Shown piece by piece: positions 43,523 through 51,659 of a DNA stretch of 64,000 nt. Numbering within the stretch: position 1 is the stretch's first letter; every line of letters starts with the position of its first letter. The notes below the pieces were generated by a model. It had not been told where the DNA came from, did no database searches, and saw nothing but the letters and a program-made list of their open reading frames with translations. This DNA is from Globisporangium splendens (lineage: Eukaryota; Oomycota; Peronosporomycetes; Pythiales; Pythiaceae), in NCBI GenBank assembly GCA_006386115.1, contig VFIW01000009.1, positions 744,001-808,000 on the forward strand. The letters are read 5' to 3'. The position numbers and the translations under genes were made by a program.

Positions 43523-44683
43523 ATGGCGTCAATTGACCCTGCGCAGTTCCCGCACCTCTCGGCTGAACACCGGAGTGTGCTGACCCGAATGGCACAAGCT
43601 CTAGGCGACCAAGTCGCGCTAGAGTTGCTCTCGGCGTCGCCGGAGCAGCAAATCTTTCGACTCGAGCAGTTCGAGAACTTCTCGAACGCTCAGCGCCTCG
43701 AAGGAGAGCGAAGTGCGCAAGCACAAATGCAAGCCACCGCAAGCTTGACCGCAGAGATGCTGCGCTCAGCTGCTGAGTCGCGTGAAGCGCTCGAGCGAGT
43801 GGTATCTGTGGTTGCTGGTGCAGCCACGTCTTTGTCGAGTGCGGCTGCTGCGCCTCAGACACCCACGTCCCAAACTCCCCGCCCAAGAGCTGTCAAGATT
43901 GACGCTCCGAAATTCGATGGTGCGGATGGCGACAAGCTCATCCACTGGCTGCTCGCCGTGGAGCGTTGCGCCAAGGCTCAGCTCATCGACAGCAACGAGC
44001 AGATGGTGTCTTTCGCCACCTCGAACCTGCGCGGTCGAGCGTCGGAATGGGCATTCTCGACGTTGCTCGCCGATGAGTGTGCGTTCGACACGTGGGATAT
44101 TTTCCGTGCGAAAATCACCGCCATGTATCAGCCTCCGAACAACGAAGTGCTGTTGCAAGGTCGTTTCTTCTCCTTGAGACAAGGGAAGCTCTCGCTGGAA
44201 CGGTACATCCAGGAGATGAGAAGTCTATGCGCGGCGATCACGATCAGCCCTTTGCCTGAGTCTGTGAAAGTGCCTGCGTTTCTCAACGGCCTCAACAGTG
44301 GACCAGCGCGTCAGGAGCTGTACCGACGCTTGCCGGCCACGATGGAAGATGCGATCCGCATTGCGCTCGTTGAGCAGCAATCATTCAGAGTCAGTCGACC
44401 TGATTGGAACGCTGGCCGCCACAATGGTGCGCATACCAGCCACCGAGCAGTCACGAACGGACAGCGCTTCCATGGCCCGATGCCAATGGATCTTAGCAGC
44501 GCCGAAGTGGTCTGCTTCAATTGTGGCAAGCGAGGACACTATCAGTCGAAGTGTCCCGCTCCAAGGCAGTCCGCTCCTCGCACTGGAAATCAGGCGAGAG
44601 ACTACCAACCGCCGCGCGGTAACCACGCTCATCGAGGTGGCAGATCCGCTGCGGCAAGAAAGGGAAACGGAACGTCTCAGTAG
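43523..44683 (+). CDS. Element C Gag
   Basis: 386 residues. The N-terminal part (FPHLSAEHRSVLTRMAQAL) matches the corresponding region of family B Gag, so the ATG at 43523 is well placed. Residues about 125-290 form the Retrotrans_gag domain (FATSNLRGRASEWAFSTL, FFSLRQGKLSLERYIQEM, FLNGLNSGPARQELY). An intact CCHC zinc knuckle follows (CFNCGKRGHYQSKC). It ends at TAG 44681-44683, which lies inside the hairpin of the frameshift signal. Confidence 0.93.
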   Translation: MASIDPAQFPHLSAEHRSVLTRMAQALGDQVALELLSASPEQQIFRLEQFENFSNAQRLEGERSAQAQMQATASLTAEMLRSAAESREALERVVSVVAGAATSLSSAAAAPQTPTSQTPRPRAVKIDAPKFDGADGDKLIHWLLAVERCAKAQLIDSNEQMVSFATSNLRGRASEWAFSTLLADECAFDTWDIFRAKITAMYQPPNNEVLLQGRFFSLRQGKLSLERYIQEMRSLCAAITISPLPESVKVPAFLNGLNSGPARQELYRRLPATMEDAIRIALVEQQSFRVSRPDWNAGRHNGAHTSHRAVTNGQRFHGPMPMDLSSAEVVCFNCGKRGHYQSKCPAPRQSAPRTGNQARDYQPPRGNHAHRGGRSAAARKGNGTSQ

Positions 44684-44706
44684 AAGCGGGACGCTCTACT
44701 GAGACG
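44662..44706 (+). promoter_or_regulatory. -1 ribosomal frameshift signal, element C gag-pol
   Basis: The heptamer G GGA AAC (44662-44668) sits in register with the Gag codons AAG-GGA-AAC, the canonical X_XXY_YYZ form. A four-base spacer is followed by a perfect 12-bp hairpin (44673-44684 paired with 44695-44706, ten-base loop) that contains the Gag stop codon. Slipping back one base enters the pol frame, which is open from here without an intervening stop. Confidence 0.85.
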
Positions 44707-47700
44707 GACTCTATAGCTTCGGCATCGCCGACTACTAGAGTCGTGCAGATGGGAAGCTTAGTCCCAGGAGCTCTTGGCAACAAGGCTCCGAGTGAGATGT
44801 TGGTATATAGCGCCGATGTGAAGGGCTATGAGAAGAAAATGACGGTTCTTGTTGACTGCGGTGCGTCACAGAACTTCGTCTCTAAGTCAGCTCTGAAACA
44901 GAGTCTGCAAGCGTATGAGCGACTTGTCCACACTGGCAAGCGCGAGAAGATGATCGTACGTCTGGCCGATGGGTCGACAGTACACACTGAAGGAGTTCGA
45001 GTTGAACTCTCTTTCAGATTTTGCGACTTTGTCTGCAAAGAAACCTTCGTAGTACTAGCGATGGGGTCGAAGTACGACCTCATCCTAGGAATGCCTTGGC
45101 TGGCGAAACATCAGCCTTGGATCGATTGGCGAGCACGCACAATCGGGAGCTCCACCCCTTCCTCTGATGAAGAGCGAAGATTGCGGGAATATTTCCACGC
45201 TATGGATGTGAGCATTGAACACGCTGCGGCAGGGAGCCCAGCTGGAAGACACGCGGCGGCAGGTAGCCCCGCTTCAAGCGCACACGCTGCGGCAGGGAGC
45301 CCGGCTGGAAGACACGCGGCGGCAGGTAGCCCCGCTTCAAACACACACGCTGCGGCAGAGAGCCGAGCAAGAAGATACGCTGAGGCAGGTAGCCCAGCGA
45401 AGCGATACACTGTGGCAGGTAGCCCAGTTTGTGCGGAAGCGCCAGAAAGTCCAGACGTGGACACTGGTGCGCAAGTGTGCGGCTCCAGAGCATCCGAGCC
45501 AGCCCCCGCAAGTGGCAGCGACAGTACAGGTATACACGCGTCAGCCAGCTCGTACCACCCTGACGGTGCAGTACTGGAGCTCAGAACCGCGAGGTCGCGT
45601 GTTCGCATCAACCGACGAGGGCGACGCAAGTTGTCAGCTCGCAAGAGAGACAGTGCATTGGCATCTGTTGCCGAGGAAACGGCCGCCTCGCACACGATTG
45701 CCCCATCTCTCGACGCAGCTGCAGCTTCGCTGCGCGCCTTTGACAGGATCTCGGATCCGTCGATAGATCGCGCTCACGTTGACGTGGCACTCAGACGCGC
45801 AAAGCGCAGTCCGGAAGCAAACGCATCAGACGAAGTGTTCTTCGCTGAATTTGCGGCGCTCCATGGGCTGCCGAGTACCGTTGAGGCGATCGTATCCCTC
45901 GAAGAAATGAGCTTCGAGCTCTTTCTTACGGAGCTAGAGCGTGATCAGATCCGCGAGATCGTCGTTCCTACCGCGTTTACGCGTAGCGAACTGTGCACCT
46001 CGTCCACTGCGGATGAGAGTGTTTTGGAGTCAGACAAACAGAGGCGGTTTGCTGCTCAGGACTGGGACGCCGTGAAAGGCAGTCCATACTTTGACTTGTT
46101 GTGGGAGTTCAAAGATGTGTTCCCCGACAAAGTGCCAAGTGCCCTGCCCGTTGACCGTGGCGTACGGCACGAGATCGATCTCGAGCCCGGGAGCAAATAT
46201 TGCGTGACCAGACAATGGCCGCTGCCCCGCGAGCAGGTTGAGGCTATCGACGAGTTCTTCGCGAAACGAGCCCTCGCCGGTCATGTGAGAGAAAGCAAGT
46301 CTCCACATAGCTCACCCACGTTTTGTGTGCGGAAAGCGACTGGTGGCTGGCGCATTGTTCACGCTTTCAACAAGCTGAACGCCGCCACCATTCCAGCACA
46401 AACGCCGATCCCAAGAAAGGATGTCTTGATCGACTCCATGGGCGGCTCAACTGTGTTCTCAGCATTGGATCTGATGGATGGGTTCTATCAGATCCTCATG
46501 CGAGAGAGTGACGTTCCCTTGACGGCAGTAAGCACACCCAGCGGAATGCTGTGGGAGTGGCTCGTTATGCCGCAAGGTCTGAAGAATGCACCAGCGACGT
46601 TCAATCGTCTGGTAACGCATCTTCTGCGTCCTCATCGTGCGTACGCACCGAGCTACTTCGATGACATCTTCGTGCACAGTCGTGCCGAAGGAGATCTCAG
46701 TGCCGTTGACGTGCACAAGAGACATTTGCGCTCAGTGTTGCAGTGCTTACGAGACAACAGTCTGTATTGCAACCTGAAGAAGTGCATCTTTGGCGCCTCA
46801 GAGATTCCGATCCTGGGGTGCTATGTTGGCAAAGCTGGAGTCCGCGCGGACCCAGAGAAGATCAAGGCGATCGCCGACTGGCCGATCCCAAAGAACGTCA
46901 AGGATTTGCGCAAGTGGCTTGGCTTGGCAAACTATTTGCACAAGTACAGCCACAACTATGCGGCGAGAGTCCGTCCACTCACGCATCTCTTGAAAAAGGA
47001 TGTCGAATGGGACTGGACCAGCGATGTCATGAATGCATTCATTGACGTGAAGGAGTCGCTTGTTCGCGCTCCTGTCCTGGCGTTGCCGGACCACACGAAA
47101 GCTTTCAGTGTCGTGTGCGATGCCAGCGATTTTGCAATCGGCTGTGCGCTGATGCAGAAGGATGATGACGGCCATGAGCGCGTCGTATCATACCAAAGCA
47201 GACTGCTTAAAGCAGCTGAAAAGAACTATCCTGTGCACGACAAGGAGCTGCTTGCGATCAAGTACGCTCTCTTGAAGTTCAGGGTCCACCTTTTGGGTGC
47301 GACACCGTTTGTTGTGTACACGGATCACGCGTCCTTGCGAACCGCGATTAATTCTCCCCATCTGTCGCAGCGAATGGCGCGATGGCTTGCATTCTTCTCC
47401 GAGTTCAACTTTCGGGTCGAATACAAGCCGGAAAAGGAAAATGTTCTGGCGGACGCGCTCTCGCGCCGTCCAGATTACGAGTCGAGCGCTGACAGCAGCT
47501 CTGACGCCCTGTGTTTGGAGCGCACTCCTGATCTCATGCATCTGAGCATCAGTCGAGTGCAAACAAAGCTCAAGGACAATATTCAGTCGCTTTATGCAAA
47601 GGACGATGAATGTCGCTTGTTGATTGCTCACTTTGACGGCTCGTCGAAAGAGTCATTGCCTGCCAAACTCGAGTCAAAGCTTGCTCGGTTTAGTTACCAC

Positions 47701-49992
47701 GACGGGTTGTTGTGGCATCAACTGTCCAACTTCGATTACCCGCGTGTGTATGTACCGCATGACCAGGATCTGAAACTTTCGATCCTTCATGAGTTTCACG
47801 ATGCGCCAGCGAGTGGGCATCTGGGGCGTGAAAAGACCTTCTTGCAAGTGTCCAATGTGTTTTGGTGGCCACACCAGTACAAATGGGTGGCCAATTATGT
47901 ACGTTCATGCGAACAGTGCCAGCGCGTGAAGCCTGCGGGCAAGAACAAAGCGCCGCTGCATCCGCTGCCGATTCCGCAAGATTGCTGGAAGTCGGTCAGC
48001 ATGGATTTCGTCTTCGGTTTCCCGGAAGACAAGGCGCGCAACACAGGCGTCGTCGTGTTCGTCGACCGACTGAGCAAAATGGTGCATGTTGTACCTGTGC
48101 GCAAGCATGTCACTGCGCAAGAGACGGCGTGCCTATTTTTAGAGCACGTGTTCCGCTATCACGGCTTGCCCGAGTCTATTGTATCAGACCGGGACCCGCG
48201 TTTCACCGCTGCCTTTTGGCGCGAACTCTTCCGCCTGCTCGGCACAGATCTGGCGATGTCCACTGCCGATCATCCCGAGACAGACGGGCAAACCGAGCGC
48301 GTAAACCGTGTCGTCGAGGATATTCTTCGCAGCATCGCTGTCGATCATCCCCGCGACTGGAGCCGCTGGCTGCCGTACGCCGAGTTTGCTATAAATAGCA
48401 GCGAGCACGCCTCTACGGCCGTGACTCCGTTCTATTTTAACTCGCTGCGGCACCCGCGCGTACCCGCCACTCTGTTCGAGGGCGTCGAACGTTCTGCGGT
48501 AGGAGGGCAACTCGCTGCGCTCGATGCGAGTGCGCGACCTCCGTCACCAGACGTGGCGTTAACCGCTCACGTGGACGCGCGCGATGCGCCGCCTGTGCGG
48601 TCGCACTTCGAATCTGTCACGGTCTTACCGGACGGCACGCGTCCCACATTTGGAGAGAAAAACACGGTACTGAGTTACGGTACTCGTGTCCCTATAGATC
48701 GATCTTCCACGGTACTGAGTTGCGGTACTCGTGTCCCTATAGATCGATCTTCCACGGTACTGAGTTACGGTACTCGTGTCCCTATAGATCGATCTTCCAC
48801 GGTACTGAGTTACGGTACTCGTGTCCCTATAGATCGATCTCCCACGGTACCGAGTTACGGTACTCGTGTCCCTATAGATCGATCTCCCACGGTACCGAGT
48901 TACGGTACTCATGCCAAAAATAGCCAGTCTCAGACAGAATCAGGCGACTGCTCGTGCGAGCGTCAGCCACGAAAGGGAGAGCGCGCGGTGTCACCCACCG
49001 GCGCAGAAATAGATCTCTCTGCAGCACGCGCTGCGAGAGCAACGAAAAAGCAAGACAAAGCCGTCGCGGCAGCGCGGCAATTTGTCGATGAGCGCGCAGC
49101 ATTGTTGCGTCGCGTACGCGACCAACTAGCTGCTGCGCAATACAAGCAGAAGCTCTACGCCGATAAATCGGGTAGAAAGAACAAACAAACGTTTTGTGTG
49201 GGTGATAAAGTGCTATTGAGCATTAAAAACCTACCAAACGATGCAGTCACAACGCTCCCCAGCGGGAGTAAGTTGTTGCCACGATTCATCGGGCCGTACA
49301 CTGTTGTGGAGAAGATTGGAGACTTGAATTACAAGCTCGATCTCCCAACGCGAATGGCAACGCACCCCGTGTTCTACGTGGGTTTGCTGAAACGCTACCA
49401 TGACGCTACTGTGGATTCTTATCCCAGTGCGGGAGCACGTCGGTCTCATCAGGGGGCTCAGACGCCGCCCATCGAGACACGAGCGCGTTGTGCCTCTCCC
49501 AAAGCGTCTTCACTCGCGGAGCGTACCTCGCGTGGAAGTGCTTCCCGCGGACATGGTACTCCTCCAGCATCTGACGAGCTTCCTTCAGCTCCGTCTCAAG
49601 CGCCGTCACCCTCTGCTTTAACAGCGAGGTCTCGTCCAGATATCGCTGGCGAAGGGCACGGACGTCTTGCTGTAGCGCCCCCAAAGACGATGCGTTCGCG
49701 TGAACCATCTGAACCATCGCATCAGGTGCAACCACCGATGCTGAAGCGCGGTAGGGCGCCACCGGTCCCGCTGATTGATAAGCAGGGACAGCGCCACTAC
49801 CATATCGAGCGCCTGCTGCGTGTGCAGCGGCGCAAGGGGAACACCCACTACCTTGTGAAGTGGCGTGGGTACGATTTGTCGCAGAGCTCATGGGAGCCTG
49901 CTGAGCGCCTCCTCGAGGACGTTCCCGACATGGTCGCCGCTTTTGAGCGTGCGTTGATGGCGAGTGAGACTCGTCCATCTGTCGCTTGTTAA
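44665..49992 (+). CDS. Element C Pol (protease, RT, RNase H, integrase, chromodomain)
   Basis: Open through 49992, about 1,775 codons counted from the slip site; the first internal ATG is 44749. Order: aspartic protease with DCGASQNF (Cys where most retropepsins have Ser or Thr), a long Ala/Ser/Pro repeat-rich spacer (45215-45440), RT (SYFDDIFVHS), RNase H (VVCDASDFAIGCAL), integrase zinc finger (ASGHLGREKTF, CEQCQRVKP), DDE core (SMDFVFGF, VSDRDPRF, TERVNRVVEDIL), a 45-bp minisatellite coding TVLSYGTRVPIDRSS repeats, the GPY/F region (FIGPYTVVEKI) and a C-terminal chromodomain (YHIERLLRVQRRKGNTHYLV, WRGYDLSQSSWEP). Chromodomains direct integration to marked chromatin. The last 590 bp overlap the antisense ORF. 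Confidence 0.93.
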   Translation, partial: KRNVSVEAGRSTETDSIASASPTTRVVQMGSLVPGALGNKAPSEMLVYSADVKGYEKKMTVLVDCGASQNFVSKSALKQSLQAYERLVHTGKREKMIVRLADGSTVHTEGVRVELSFRFCDFVCKETFVVLAMGSKYDLILGMPWLAKHQPWIDWRARTIGSSTPSSDEERRLREYFHAMDVSIEHAAAGSPAGRHAAAGSPASSAHAAAGSPAGRHAAAGSPASNTHAAAESRARRYAEAGSPAKRYTVAGSPVCAEAPESPDVDTGAQVCGSRASEPAPASGSDSTGIHASASSYHPDGAVLELRTARSRVRINRRGRRKLSARKRDSALASVAEETAASHTIAPSLDAAAASLRAFDRISDPSIDRAHVDVALRRAKRSPEANASDEVFFAEFAALHGLPSTVEAIVSLEEMSFELFLTELERDQIREIVVPTAFTRSELCTSSTADESVLESDKQRRFAAQDWDAVKGSPYFDLLWEFKDVFPDKVPSALPVDRGVRHEIDLEPGSKYCVTRQWPLPREQVEAIDEFFAKRALAGHVRESKSPHSSPTFCVRKATGGWRIVHAFNKLNAATIPAQTPIPRKDVLIDSMGGSTVFSALDLMDGFYQILMRESDVPLTAVSTPSGMLWEWLVMPQGLKNAPATFNRLVTHLLRPHRAYAPSYFDDIFVHSRAEGDLSAVDVHKRHLRSVLQCLRDNSLYCNLKKCIFGASEIPILGCYVGKAGVRADPEKIKAIADWPIPKNVKDLRKWLGLANYLHKYSHNYAARVRPLTHLLKKDVEWDWTSDVMNAFIDVKESLVRAPVLALPDHTKAFSVVCDASDFAIGCALMQKDDDGHERVVSYQSRLLKAAEKNYPVHDKELLAIKYALLKFRVHLLGATPFVVYTDHASLRTAINSPHLSQRMARWLAFFSEFNFRVEYKPEKENVLADALSRRPDYESSADSSSDALCLERTPDLMHLSISRVQTKLKDNIQSLYAKDDECRLLIAHFDGSSKESLPAKLESKLARFSYHDGLLWHQLSNFDYPRVYVPHDQDLKLSILHEFHDAPASGHLGREKTFLQVSNVFWWPHQYKWVANYVRSCEQCQRVKPAGKNKAPLHPLPIPQDCWKSVSMDFVFGFPEDKARNTGVVVFVDRLSKMVHVVPVRKHVTAQETACLFLEHVFRYHGLPESIVSDRDPRFTAAFWRELFRLLGTDLAMSTADHPETDGQTERVNRVVEDILRSIAVDHPRDWSRWLPYAEFAINSSEHASTAVTPFYFNSLRHPRVPATLFEGVERSAVGGQLAALDASARPPSPDVALTAHVDARDAPPVRSHFESVTVLPDGTRPTFGEKNTVLSYGTRVPIDRSSTVLSCGTRVPIDRSSTVLSYGTRVPIDRSSTVLSYGTRVPIDRSPTVPSYGTRVPIDRSPTVPSYGTHAKNSQSQTESGDCSCERQPRKGERAVSPTGAEIDLSAARAARATKKQDKAVAAARQFVDERAALLRRVRDQLAAAQYKQKLYADKSGRKNKQTFCVGDKVLLSIKNLPNDAVTTLPSGSKLLPRFIGPYTVVEKIGDLNYKLDLPTRMATHPVFYVGLLKRYHDATVDSYPSAGARRSHQGAQTPPIETRARCASPKASSLAERTSRGSASRGHGTPPASDELPSAPSQAPSPSALTARSRPDIAGEGHGRLAVAPPKTMRSREPSEPSHQVQPPMLKRGRAPPVPLIDKQGQRHYHIERLLRVQRRKGNTHYLVKWRGYDLSQSSWEPAERLLEDVPDMVAAFERALMASETRPSVAC
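45215..45440 (+). repeat. In-frame AAAGSP-coding tandem repeats in element C pol
   Basis: About eight imperfect units of 27 or 24 bp, grouped as a 51-bp pair, encode HAAAGSPAGR/HAAAGSPASS repeats between protease and RT. All changes keep the frame. Probably a flexible linker. Confidence 0.8.
48664..48912 (+). repeat. 45-bp minisatellite in element C pol
   Basis: Five full copies and one partial copy of a 45-bp unit (ACGGTACTGAGTTACGGTAC...), a multiple of three, between integrase core and chromodomain. Units differ by single bases. It encodes 15-residue repeats TVLSYGTRVPIDRSS. Confidence 0.93.
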
Positions 49993-50941
49993 TACCGAGA
50001 CTCGTGCGAGCACGGTCATCACTCTTTGTTGCTTCGCGGTACTTTTGTACGCGCTGCACAGCGAATTGCATGCGCTGGCTACGTTGTGCCCCAGGATCGG
50101 TGGCCAATGTACGCGCAGCCCCAAAGCGTTTCACACCGGTTCTTGATGCCAAGAACGCGGTTTCGTATTGATCCTCGGTCTCACCTTCGTAAAGGATAAC
50201 CGGGATCGGGTGCACGCGCAGTGCCCCATCACGTCCTCGCAGATCGGCTTCGCGCCATCGTGCGAACTCGGAGTCATACCTCTCGAGTGGAACCCGCGCC
50301 CGTGCAAGTAAATTTGCCGGGGTTTTCGCTGTCGGCCATTCCTTTGGCGGCGGCATTATGGGAAGCGAAAAATGGACGGAACCTTTTGGTGGTGGTTCCA
50401 GTCCGGTCTCATTGTTAGTAATGATGACCTCCCCCTTCTCCCTTTCATTGACAGTCTTTGCGACGTCATTCTCTTCCTCCGTCCGATAAATCGAGACGTC
50501 TGCCGAGGGATTTCGCTCCAACTCGTGCAGTTCGGGGCTACCGCTCCCGTAACGCAGCTCCTCATACTCGACCCACTCGTCGATGGAGTCGCGCCTCACG
50601 GTGATGCCTTCCTCTTCCTCCCCTTCCTCGGGCGAGTACTCTTGGTAGTCGACTGCCGTGTCGTCATCGGCGTCGCTTGCCCTGCTCATCGGCTTGATGA
50701 CAGGGAGATCGCCAAATTGCAGCTCACTGACACCGTCAGGAGCAGTCTTCGATTGAGTCGACTCGTCGTCGCTCATGCTCACGTCTTCCGTTGCAGACGT
50801 GACCGCAGCGGCAGCGCGTTGTTTTGCGCTTGCCGCCTCGCGCTTCTCAGCGCCGAGCTTCTGCAGTCTTTGAACGAGTCCTTCTGCAGGACCGCTCACG
50901 CTTCGGGCGATCTTTTCGCGCACCGATTTGTTCGTCGCCAT
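49406..50941 (-). CDS. Element C antisense ORF (511-residue charged coiled-coil protein)
   Basis: Minus-strand frame opposite to gag-pol, from the ATG at 50941 (166 bp inside the 3' LTR) to 49406; the frame is open even further upstream to 51061. The first 590 bases at its 3' end overlap the Pol linker and chromodomain; the rest fills the 1.1 kb between pol and the LTR. The N-terminus is basic and Ala-rich (VREKIARSVSG, EKREAASAKQRAA), then strongly acidic (YSPEEGEEEEG, DEWVEYEEL), then basic (KRQMDE, AQKRRPCRERPRG). The C-terminus is a coiled coil (LGALQQDVRALRQRYLDE, LKQRVTALETELKEARQML). No family recognised. The layout matches the family B antisense ORF, which supports a real gene. Expression is unproven. 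Confidence 0.65.
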   Translation of the reverse strand: MATNKSVREKIARSVSGPAEGLVQRLQKLGAEKREAASAKQRAAAAVTSATEDVSMSDDESTQSKTAPDGVSELQFGDLPVIKPMSRASDADDDTAVDYQEYSPEEGEEEEGITVRRDSIDEWVEYEELRYGSGSPELHELERNPSADVSIYRTEEENDVAKTVNEREKGEVIITNNETGLEPPPKGSVHFSLPIMPPPKEWPTAKTPANLLARARVPLERYDSEFARWREADLRGRDGALRVHPIPVILYEGETEDQYETAFLASRTGVKRFGAARTLATDPGAQRSQRMQFAVQRVQKYREATKSDDRARTSLGINKRQMDESHSPSTHAQKRRPCRERPRGGAQQAPMSSATNRTHATSQGSGCSPCAAAHAAGARYGSGAVPAYQSAGPVAPYRASASVVAPDAMVQMVHANASSLGALQQDVRALRQRYLDETSLLKQRVTALETELKEARQMLEEYHVRGKHFHARYAPRVKTLWERHNALVSRWAASEPPDETDVLPHWDKNPQ

Positions 50942-51106
50942 CACGTGTGCGTTCACACTTGTGATGTTGCGATGCTTTTCGGAGAGATTTGCACGCGTGT
51001 TCGCAGTGCCTCTCCCGAAGAATACTGACCACGACTTCGTGCGTCGTAGCGTGGCCACCACTCTTTCGAAACCACTCCCGTGTTTCGCACTTTAGGTGGG
51101 GGGTGG

Positions 51107-51654
51107 TGTAACGGGGTCACACGCTAAGTTGCACCGCAGCAACTTAGCTCAATCTATTGGCATTGGACTAAGTCCGCATGCAACTAAAGTTTCCGTACTT
51201 AGCTACGAGAAACACCAAAGCAGCCGATCCATTAGGTTCGCCGCACTTAATCGAACCACAAAGGTAGCCAAGCTACTCTGATTAGAGGCCGGTCACAGAC
51301 ACGACTCTCATAGGCTAAAACTATATGCTTTTAGACCAATTGAATAACACGGCAATTCAGAGCCATCCACTTATGTCCACATTGAAATAAGCGGAGGTTC
51401 ACTATGCTAGATAGTGAACTAAAGATAACTCAGGGTATCCTGCAAAGGGCAACCCCCAACAAATAAACAGTTCCATTTTTACCTCTGACTAAGTCTTTAG
51501 TTATTGACGGTTACTCTATAGAGATCTATAGGTAACCGATCGTTGCACTGCAGGAAGCAGGCAACAGCTCTTGGAACAGAGTCCTTGAGAGAAGTCGTGC
51601 ACACGCTTCCTCACACACGTACCGTGCTGCGTAACTCGGAAGTGTCCGGTTACA
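51107..51654 (+). repeat. Element C 3' LTR
   Basis: Direct partner of 42903-43450, about three differences in 548 bp. Preceded by a G-rich purine tract at 51095-51106 and followed by the target duplication aggtt. Confidence 0.95.
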
Positions 51655-51659
51655 AGGTT

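Larger units (their letters stand above)
42903..51654 (+). mobile_element. Element C: young Gypsy/chromovirus nested in B1
   Basis: An 8.75-kb element with two 548-bp LTRs (42903-43450 and 51107-51654) differing at only about three positions by my count, a primer-binding site at 43453-43461, separate gag and pol ORFs linked by a -1 frameshift signal, a 512-codon antisense ORF and a purine tract (GGTGGGGGGTGG) before the 3' LTR. It sits in the protease region of B1 with a perfect 5-bp target duplication aggtt. No stop or frameshift is visible in gag, pol or the antisense ORF, so it may still be active. It is the youngest insertion here. Confidence 0.95.

Noticed and set aside
48664..48912. Regular repeats that might suggest a CRISPR array
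   Set aside because: The 45-bp units are contiguous with no spacers, lie in frame within a retrotransposon polyprotein, and the genome is eukaryotic.
50372..51028. A 218-codon plus-strand ORF downstream of element C pol
   Set aside because: It mirrors the antisense ORF on the other strand; its composition (Leu/Val/Arg-rich, no domain) is that of a shadow frame, while the minus-strand frame is longer and protein-like.
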